DNA of 12,552 nt from NCBI GenBank assembly GCA_035715525.1, contig DASTLA010000084.1:1-12552 (forward strand), written 5' to 3'. Position 1 is the first letter of the stretch; each line of letters begins with the position of its first letter. This DNA comes from JAHBWI01 sp035715525 (GTDB lineage Bacteria > Nitrospirota > Nitrospiria > Nitrospirales > Nitrospiraceae). Position numbers and translations under genes: made by a program. The notes beneath the pieces are model-generated. The model worked only from the letters and a program-made list of their open reading frames with translations, had not been told where the DNA came from and did not search any database. Below are positions 7,678 to 12,552 of this stretch, piece by piece.

Positions 7678-7683
7678 CTCCTC
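7678..7683 (-). promoter_or_regulatory. Ribosome binding site of pal (decides start)
   Basis: GAGGAG sits 7 nt upstream of the ATG at 7670. It supports the short form, whose signal peptide has a normal n-region, over the longer reading from 7748. Confidence 0.75.
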
Positions 7684-7744
7684 GCTTGGTGAAAGGTTGA
7701 TACGCTGTGAGTCAAACGATGTTTGGGCCTTCGACGAACATCCG

Positions 7745-9079
7745 TCATTGCATTGCCGGCGACCAGGCCGGTGCGCTGTTATGGGTTCCTCCGAAGGTCA
7801 CCCGCTCCAAATCCGTCCCATCGGCATTGATGAGATAAATGTGGCTTTTGCCGTCCACGGTCGAGCTGAAGGTGAGATGCCGACCATCGGGCGACCAAGA
7901 GGGGGAATCGTCGATTCCGTTGCCGGTCGTAATTTGCACTCGCTTCTGCCCGTCCGGCGTGATCACACAGAGCTTGTACGTCCGTTGCGCCGTCCGGCAG
8001 ACATAGGCGATCCAGTTGCCGCGAGGCGACCAGGTCGGTGCCGCATTGTAGTCGCCCTCATACGTCAATCTCCGGACATTCGAACCGTCGGCGCTCATGA
8101 CGAAAATTTGCGGGCCGCCCCCCCGATCGGATGTGAACGCCATTTCCCGCCCCGTCGGCGACCACGTCGGCGACAAATCGCCGCCGGGATTGACGGTCAA
8201 CCGCTGCATGTCCTTCGTGCGCGTATCGAGTTTGTAGATCTCCGAGTTGCCGTCCTGGCTCGTCGCGAACGCTAGATAGTTGCCGTCGGGGGACAGAGCC
8301 GGCGTGATGTTGAGCCCCCCCAAGGACACGAGCGTCCAGCGTTTGCCCGTCGATAATTCGAGAATATCGATGTCCTGCGTGTTGCGGCTCCGATAGGCCG
8401 TGAACACGATAAAGCGACGATCCGGCGACCACCGCGGCATCAAGTTGAGGAAACCATCGGCCGTGATTTGCTTAGGTTCGTAGCCGTCATAATCCATGAC
8501 ATACAGTTCGCGAGCATTGCCGTGCTCGGCGACATACACGATTTTCGTCCGTGCGATGCCGGGCTCACCGGTGTAGCGAAAGACCAATTCGTCGGCAAAG
8601 CGATGGGCCATGAGCCGAACGACGGACGTCGATCCCACATAGCGCTTGCCGCCGACGATTTCGGCGCTGCCGCTGTCGTAGACATACCCGTCCATGAGGA
8701 TCTCGCTGTCCTTCTCACCGTTTTTGGGAGCCGACTTTCCCCATACCAGGACGGAGACTCCGTTTTCCGCTGCCTGCTTGAAGACAGCCTTGTCCGCAGT
8801 CGAGACTTCCCGCACTTTCACGCCGATCGACGGCAAGTCCACCAGCGAGAACACCAGCGAACGCTTCAGATCTGCCTTGAGCACTTCCTCAATGCGGCCG
8901 CCCAGCCATTCAGGTCCGCCGCCGTTCTGGAAGCCGAACACACCGATCGGGATTTTTTGGAAGTCCGGCCGAGTCGCCTCCAGGAACACATCGGTCGCTC
9001 GGGAGTCTAGAATCCCGACGAGGCCGGCTGCGGCGATGAGACAGATGGCGAGGAAGAGCCCGGCGATGATTCGATTCAT
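7745..9079 (-). CDS. tolB: Tol-Pal system beta-propeller protein TolB
   Basis: TolB is a periplasmic protein that binds Pal and is displaced by TolA. It has 444 residues, the usual length. The N-terminal hydrophobic segment (residues about 4-24) followed by DSRA suggests signal peptidase I cleavage near residue 28. The TolB N-terminal domain follows (about 30-170). The C-terminal six-bladed propeller (about 185-440) shows six repeated (W/L)SP motifs such as PRWSPDRRFIVF, PALSPDGNYLAF, PTWSPTGREMAF, PTWSPRGNWIAY, PSWSPDGRHLTF and PAWSP at the end. DGSNVRRLT and DGTDLERVT are typical blade turns. The ATG overlaps the stop of the TolA/TonB-like gene by 4 nt (ATGA) with GAGG 7 nt upstream, so translation is probably coupled. 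pal follows after 74 nt. Confidence 0.96.
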   Translation of the reverse strand: MNRIIAGLFLAICLIAAAGLVGILDSRATDVFLEATRPDFQKIPIGVFGFQNGGGPEWLGGRIEEVLKADLKRSLVFSLVDLPSIGVKVREVSTADKAVFKQAAENGVSVLVWGKSAPKNGEKDSEILMDGYVYDSGSAEIVGGKRYVGSTSVVRLMAHRFADELVFRYTGEPGIARTKIVYVAEHGNARELYVMDYDGYEPKQITADGFLNLMPRWSPDRRFIVFTAYRSRNTQDIDILELSTGKRWTLVSLGGLNITPALSPDGNYLAFATSQDGNSEIYKLDTRTKDMQRLTVNPGGDLSPTWSPTGREMAFTSDRGGGPQIFVMSADGSNVRRLTYEGDYNAAPTWSPRGNWIAYVCRTAQRTYKLCVITPDGQKRVQITTGNGIDDSPSWSPDGRHLTFSSTVDGKSHIYLINADGTDLERVTFGGTHNSAPAWSPAMQ

Positions 9080-10341
9080 CCTGCAGCCTCGCCTACGGCA
9101 AAGGTAAAGTGGGCGTCAAAATACGAATCCGTGAGATCCGGAGGAAACGGAGGCAACGGCACGGCGCTTTGAATCGCCCGGTGAGCCGAGAGATCATAAT
9201 ATTCATTGCCCGACGATTGTTCGATCATCACACTACTGACCTTTCCATCCCGTTCGAGGCGGAATTTAACGACCACGGTCAGCGTCTTGCCTGAGATATC
9301 GACCGGCGGCGCAGTCCAAAAACTGCTGATGCGGGCTTGGACGCGCGACAAGTATTGATTGGACCCAGCGACTCCCGGCACACGAAGTTTGGTATCCGGC
9401 TTGGTGTGCGCCACGCTGGCGGTAACCGCAGGGGCGGTGACCGGCTGCTGATCCCGAAACACCGGCTGAGCATCCCGGAATATCGGTTTGATCTCACGGA
9501 CCGGCTCTGGCATCTTCACCGGCGGCGGTTGAATCTTCTTCAACTCCTTCAATTCACGATCCAGATCCTGATTCAACTCCTCCGACAACGATGGTTGTTT
9601 GGGCGGAGCAGCGCTTAATTTAGGCGGTTCTCTGTTCGGTTCTGCCGGTGGCGGCAGTTCGGGAATCTTGAGCTTGTTCAGAACCGAGTCTAGTTCCGAC
9701 CGATCGGGCGAGCGCTCGAACTTTGGCTGCGCAGCTCGTTTGACGTCGGCGGGCTTCATGGGAGCCAGATCTCCATATTGAGGTGCATTCGGAGGCAACT
9801 CCACGTCCTTCAATAAATCTTTAAGTGCGTCGGAGCGATGAGGGACGGGCGCCGCGGCAGGAGCCTTTACCGGATGCTGGATCGACTGTGGTGCCGCAAG
9901 CGTCGGAGGAGGCGGAGCCATAGGAACTTGGGGCGCCACGGGGGCCGGCGGCAATGTAGGCGCCGGCTTCGCTTGCACCGGGGCCGGGGTCGGCGGAGGT
10001 GGCGGGGCCGGCGTCGGAGCGGGGGCATGCGTCGGTTTGGGTGGCACCGGGATCGGAGTCGATTGCACCGGCTTGGGAGCGGGTGTGGGCCGAGGAGCGG
10101 CCTTTTCGATCTTTAGTTCCTGCTTCGCCTCCGTCTGGGGCAAGCTGACCAACGACACCTGCACTGCGGTCATCGGCCGTTCCACTTTCTTGAAAAAGCG
10201 CATTCCCATGATCACGGCCAGCAGGCACAGGTGCAGGAGCAGCGAGATCACCACCGTCTTGCGGAATTGGCGGCCGCCGGCCTCAACGAGCTCGCCGAGC
10301 AAGAAGAGCGACGCATGTCTTGACAGGGTGTGGGATGTCAT
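9076..10341 (-). CDS. TolA/TonB-like energy transducer, proline-rich
   Basis: This is the periplasm-spanning link between TolQR and TolB/Pal, placed exactly where tolA sits. It has 421 residues: a cytoplasmic N-terminus of about 28, one membrane segment (29-49), a Pro/Ala-rich region (about 83-168) with PAPPPPPTPAP-type runs, and a mixed helical and Pro-rich part (169-325). A TolA/TonB-type C-terminal domain spans about 328-417, with YLSRVQARISSFWTAPP and VVKFRLERDGKVSSVMIEQSSG. The membrane segment keeps Ser33 and His37 in the SxxxH spacing used by TonB and TolA to contact ExbB/TolQ. The long Ala/Lys helix of enteric TolA is replaced by a proline-rich rod, as in TonB. No clear ribosome site precedes the ATG at 10341. 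The end overlaps tolB by 4 nt. TolA function is inferred from context; a TonB role in uptake is the alternative. Confidence 0.85.
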   Translation of the reverse strand: MTSHTLSRHASLFLLGELVEAGGRQFRKTVVISLLLHLCLLAVIMGMRFFKKVERPMTAVQVSLVSLPQTEAKQELKIEKAAPRPTPAPKPVQSTPIPVPPKPTHAPAPTPAPPPPPTPAPVQAKPAPTLPPAPVAPQVPMAPPPPTLAAPQSIQHPVKAPAAAPVPHRSDALKDLLKDVELPPNAPQYGDLAPMKPADVKRAAQPKFERSPDRSELDSVLNKLKIPELPPPAEPNREPPKLSAAPPKQPSLSEELNQDLDRELKELKKIQPPPVKMPEPVREIKPIFRDAQPVFRDQQPVTAPAVTASVAHTKPDTKLRVPGVAGSNQYLSRVQARISSFWTAPPVDISGKTLTVVVKFRLERDGKVSSVMIEQSSGNEYYDLSAHRAIQSAVPLPPFPPDLTDSYFDAHFTFAVGEAAG

Positions 10342-10362
10342 CTAACGCTACAACGTTCGCGG

Positions 10363-10381
10363 GGCACGCACTGCACGTGCC
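10363..10381 (-). other. Small inverted repeat in the tolR-tolA gap
   Basis: GGCACG and CGTGCC form a 6-bp stem around a 7-nt loop, starting 1 nt after the tolR stop on the transcript. No U-run follows, so it is not a convincing terminator. It might affect mRNA processing or expression of the downstream gene, which lacks a clear ribosome site. Confidence 0.4.
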
Positions 10382-10382
10382 G

Positions 10383-10835
10383 TTATTTCTTGCGCGGGGG
10401 AGCCGGTGCCGGGATTGAATCGCTCACTCGCTCTGAGCCGGTGGGCTCCGTCACCATCCCGAGCTTCTCAATCCCCGCCTTTTTGACACTGTCCATGACT
10501 TGGACCACGATGCCGTACGGCACATCGCGATCAGCGCGCAAAAACAGGGAGACGTCGGGATTCTGATCTTTGAGCGCGCGGAGTTTCCGTTCAAGTTGAA
10601 CCGGACTGACTTGATCCTTATCCAAATACAATCGCTGATCCCGCTCAATCGACAAAACGGCCCGAGCTTCGGGCTTAATCGTATTGGTGGCGGACTTCGG
10701 AAGATTGATATCCATCCCGCGGTACAGCATCGGCGCCGTCACCATGAAGATAACCAAGAGTACCAACACGACGTCCACCAGCGGGATCACGTTGATCTCC
10801 GCCAGAAACCGTCGATGGCGCGTCTCAGTCATCAT
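10383..10835 (-). CDS. tolR: TolR/ExbD-family proton channel subunit
   Basis: TolR forms the proton-driven motor with TolQ in the inner membrane. The protein has 150 residues. A short cytoplasmic N-terminus is followed by one membrane segment (about 14-36) containing INVIPLVDVVLVLLVIFMV; Asp21 matches the essential membrane Asp of TolR/ExbD. The periplasmic domain carries MDINLPKS and FLRADRDVPYG, both typical of the family, and a Pro-rich basic tail ends it. The ATG at 10835 overlaps the tolQ stop by 4 nt; a second ATG follows directly at 10832. The downstream transducer starts 41 nt after the stop. Confidence 0.95.
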   Translation of the reverse strand: MMTETRHRRFLAEINVIPLVDVVLVLLVIFMVTAPMLYRGMDINLPKSATNTIKPEARAVLSIERDQRLYLDKDQVSPVQLERKLRALKDQNPDVSLFLRADRDVPYGIVVQVMDSVKKAGIEKLGMVTEPTGSERVSDSIPAPAPPRKK

Positions 10836-11539
10836 CCCTGCATCCCCACAGCCGTCGGTTTGGGACGGGTCTGAAGCGAGCGCATCGCCTCAACTGTAAA
10901 GGATTCGATCCGAAAGACCATTCTTCGGATGCGCGTCAAAAAATAATTGTAGGCGATGACCGCCGGAATCGCCGTAAAGAGGCCCGCTGCGGTGGCCACC
11001 AAGGCTTCCGAAACACCGGGCGCCACGGCGGCAATGCTGGCCGTCCCCTGCAGGCCGATTTCCCTGAACGAGTCGATGATACCAAGGACGGTCCCCAACA
11101 ACCCGATAAACGGAGTAATGTTGCCGGTGGTCGCCAAGATCGGCAAGTAGGACTCCAATTGAGAAACTTGGTTCTGCACCAGATATCCCACGGTCTTGTC
11201 CAAATATTGCCGGTCTAGGACCTGCATCGGATCTTTGCTTCCGATCCCGTGATGGCCGTCAGCCGATACCGACCCCACACGATCCATCATGCCTTGAAAC
11301 ACCTGGGCGCTCGGGCTGCCTTCGGCCCGTTTCGACTGACGGTACAGTTCGTCCAGATCGCGAATTTTCGTGAACGCGCTGAAGAATCGCTGATCCTCCC
11401 GATCGGCCGAGCGAAAACTTTTCCACTTCAGAAAGATCACGCCCCAGGAAATGACCGACGCCAGGAAGAGAAGAAAGAGGACGATTTTCGAAACCGCTCC
11501 GAGCGATCCCAGTAGCCCCGTGACTCCCGATTGGAACAT
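10832..11539 (-). CDS. tolQ: TolQ/ExbB-family proton channel subunit
   Basis: TolQ is the pentameric inner-membrane scaffold of the Tol motor. The protein has 235 residues. Membrane segments lie at about 17-38, 139-160 and 176-198, with a large cytoplasmic loop between the first two. The conserved MotA/ExbB block spans ATTGNITPFIGLLGTVLGII (136-155) and continues through ALVATAAGLFTAIPAVIAYN (179-198). It includes the Thr residues of the second and third helices that line the proton path. It is the first gene of the tol block, with a probable extended -10 promoter about 50 nt upstream. GAAAGG lies 9 nt before the ATG at 11539. No ybgC gene precedes it, unlike in enteric bacteria; tRNA-Asp lies there instead. 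Confidence 0.95.
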   Translation of the reverse strand: MFQSGVTGLLGSLGAVSKIVLFLLFLASVISWGVIFLKWKSFRSADREDQRFFSAFTKIRDLDELYRQSKRAEGSPSAQVFQGMMDRVGSVSADGHHGIGSKDPMQVLDRQYLDKTVGYLVQNQVSQLESYLPILATTGNITPFIGLLGTVLGIIDSFREIGLQGTASIAAVAPGVSEALVATAAGLFTAIPAVIAYNYFLTRIRRMVFRIESFTVEAMRSLQTRPKPTAVGMQG

Positions 11540-11590
11540 CAGCCTAGACCTTTCCCGTCACCTGACGTCGCCGGAAAAACGATAGCATGG

Positions 11591-11599
11591 ATTGTACCA
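11591..11599 (-). promoter_or_regulatory. Probable extended -10 promoter for the tol operon
   Basis: On the minus strand the sequence reads TGGTACAAT, a TGn plus a 5-of-6 match to TATAAT. The corresponding -35 position falls in the 3' end of tRNA-Asp and is a poor match, so an extended -10 type is likely. Transcription would start near 11584, giving a leader of about 45 nt before tolQ. Confidence 0.5.
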
Positions 11600-11612
11600 A
11601 ACGCTGGGGAAA

Positions 11613-11691
11613 TGGCGGGGCCGACGGGATTTGAACCCGCGACCTCCAGATTGACAATCTGGCGTCCTAAACCAGGCTGAACGACGGCCCC
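11613..11691 (-). tRNA. tRNA-Asp(GUC)
   Basis: A full cloverleaf of 79 nt can be read. The acceptor stem is GGGGCCG/CGGCCCC and the D-stem GTTC/GGAC. The anticodon stem CCAGA/TCTGG encloses loop TTGTCAA (anticodon GTC), and the T-arm is GCGGG-TTCAAAT-CCCGT. The discriminator is G73, as expected for Asp, and CCA is encoded. It lies between tRNA-Val and tolQ in the same direction. Confidence 0.96.
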
Positions 11692-11824
11692 ACGCAATTG
11701 AACGATAGCGGAAGAAGATTCCAGCTCGAAAAATTTCAACAAACTAAATACGGTATAGGTAGCTCTTTTACATCACAACAAATGGATAAGGCAATGGCCA
11801 ACTTCTCGTTCAGCGCTTTTCGAT
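11692..11824. other. Spacer between the two tRNA genes
   Basis: This 133-bp spacer is AT-richer than its surroundings. No open reading frame or terminator stands out. Weak promoter-like boxes on the minus strand (TTGTTG, 18 nt, TATACC) could drive tRNA-Asp, but the match is too poor to call. Confidence 0.4.
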
Positions 11825-11900
11825 TGGTAGGCGGAACAGGGATCGAACCTGTGACCTCTGCCTTGTAAGGGCAGCGCTCTCCCAATTGAGCTATCCGCCC
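11825..11900 (-). tRNA. tRNA-Val(UAC)
   Basis: A 76-nt cloverleaf can be read. The acceptor is GGGCGGA/TCCGCCT with a G-U first pair, and the D-stem GCTC/GAGC. The anticodon stem CTGCC/GGCAG encloses loop CTTACAA (anticodon TAC), and the T-arm is ACAGG-TTCGATC-CCTGT. The discriminator is A73 and CCA is encoded. It is preceded by a near-consensus promoter. Confidence 0.96.
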
Positions 11901-11930
11901 GATTTTTCTCGATCTCAACAAATCCTCGGG

Positions 11931-11959
11931 ATGCTACCAACTCCATAAATCCATGTCAA
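11931..11959 (-). promoter_or_regulatory. Sigma70-type promoter for the tRNA-Val/tRNA-Asp unit
   Basis: On the minus strand a perfect TTGACA (11954-11959) is followed after 17 nt by TAGCAT (11931-11936), itself preceded by TGG (extended -10). The bases after the -10 are CCCGAGG, a GC-rich discriminator typical of stringently controlled stable-RNA promoters. The expected start is near 11924, about 24 nt before mature tRNA-Val. Confidence 0.75.
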
Positions 11960-11999
11960 TAAAGAATCATGCATTGTTCTTGCAGTTGCTTGCCTTTCG

Positions 12000-12552
12000 T
12001 CATCGCTCGCCAGGCTCTCCGGCGGCGGCCGATCTTGAAGGCGCGGATCTGTGACGCGGGTGACACGCACTGTGTATTTTTTTCAACCGAGCCTGTTCAA
12101 CGTGCGTGTAGATCTGCGTGGTCGAGATGCTGCTGTGTCCCAACATGGCCTGTACCGAACGCAAATCGGCACCTCCTGCAAGCAGGTGCGTCGCGAACGA
12201 ATGCCGCAGCATGTGCGGCGACGGAATCCGGGTAATACCGGCGCGCTGTGCCCTTGCTTTCAGCAGTTTCCAAAAGCCCTGCCGGGTCATGGGCGTGCCC
12301 CGACGGGTCAGGAACACAAAAGCTGAAACCCGTCGCTTCAGCAACGCCGGTCGCGCCGTCGACACATAGTGAAGCAGCCTTCGCTGAGCCGTATCCCCGA
12401 TCGGCACGATCCGCTGTTTGTCTCCCTTTCCGGTGATGTTCAGATAGCCGACGTCCAAATTACATTGCTCGGTGCGCAGCGAAACCAGCTCCGACACGCG
12501 CAGGCCGGCCGCATAAAGCACTTCCACCATCGCCTGATCACGCACATCCTCG
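12000..12552 (-). CDS. xerD: Tyrosine recombinase XerD-like, catalytic domain (5' part beyond window)
   Basis: Xer recombinases resolve chromosome dimers at dif near the divisome. Only the last 183 residues are in the window; the family runs to about 300. All catalytic residues are visible: Arg in AAGLRVSEL, Lys in TGKGDKQR, His and Arg in SPHMLRHSFATHLL, His in MLGHSSISTTQ, and the nucleophile Tyr in QIYTHV. GGADLRSVQAMLGHSSISTT followed by THVEQARLKKIH resembles XerD more than XerC, but without the N-terminal half this is a preference. The C-terminus continues about 17 residues past the usual HPR end with a basic, Ala/Ser-rich tail. The tRNA promoter begins about 40 nt after the stop, and no terminator hairpin is apparent. 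Confidence 0.88.
   Translation of the reverse strand, partial: EDVRDQAMVEVLYAAGLRVSELVSLRTEQCNLDVGYLNITGKGDKQRIVPIGDTAQRRLLHYVSTARPALLKRRVSAFVFLTRRGTPMTRQGFWKLLKARAQRAGITRIPSPHMLRHSFATHLLAGGADLRSVQAMLGHSSISTTQIYTHVEQARLKKIHSACHPRHRSAPSRSAAAGEPGER

Noticed and set aside
7671..7748. Longer pal starting at the ATG that overlaps the tolB stop
   Set aside because: It adds 26 mostly polar and basic residues before the signal peptide, while the ATG at 7670 has a strong GAGGAG at 7 nt.
9980..10025. G-rich runs that could form a G-quadruplex on the plus strand
   Set aside because: They are the complement of proline codons in the TolA/TonB-like gene, lie on the template strand and have long loops; composition explains them.
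1..12552. CRISPR array, insertion sequence, prophage or novel defence system
   Set aside because: No spaced direct repeats, transposase, phage genes or unexplained gene clusters are present; the XerD-like gene looks like the housekeeping recombinase rather than an integrase next to a tRNA, and no att-type repeat of the tRNA ends was seen.

Overview
The window reads as an ordinary housekeeping stretch of a GC-rich, diderm (Gram-negative type) bacterial chromosome. It holds a full Tol-Pal envelope operon with lipoprotein signals, a MutL of the endonuclease type, and two bacterial tRNAs with encoded CCA. The protein style and the order tolQ-tolR-tolA/tonB-tolB-pal-cpoB recall Nitrospirota (genus Nitrospira) or related deep lineages. 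That assignment is an impression from sequence style, not a database match.

Every supported gene lies on the minus strand, so the window reads right to left. It begins with the 3' part of a XerD-like tyrosine recombinase, cut by the right edge. A near-consensus promoter, tRNA-Val(UAC) and tRNA-Asp(GUC) follow. After a probable extended -10 promoter comes the Tol-Pal block: tolQ, tolR, a proline-rich TolA/TonB-like protein, tolB, pal, and two consecutive CpoB/YbgF-like lipoproteins, one very long and one of normal length. Next come mutL, miaA, mtnP and a PfkB-family sugar kinase cut by the left edge.

The Tol proteins should form one envelope machine. TolQ and TolR make a proton channel in the inner membrane, and the TolA/TonB-like protein spans the periplasm. 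TolB and Pal act at the outer membrane and peptidoglycan, and the CpoB proteins probably coordinate outer-membrane constriction with wall synthesis. MutL (mismatch repair) and MiaA (tRNA A37 prenylation) are a widespread neighbour pair. MtnP links to methionine salvage, and the adjacent kinase may share that pathway.

Spacing is tight. Four-base ATGA overlaps occur at tolQ/tolR, tolA/tolB and miaA/mtnP, and a TTGA overlap joins the two cpoB genes. The longest gene-free stretches are about 133 bp (between the tRNAs) and 99 bp (xerD to tRNA-Val), so nothing over 300 bp is unexplained. I saw no mobile element, CRISPR array, phage module or novel defence system. The most unusual items are the tandem CpoB pair with its long coiled coil and 35-residue repeat, the atypical Pal lipobox, and the tRNA/tol promoter arrangement.
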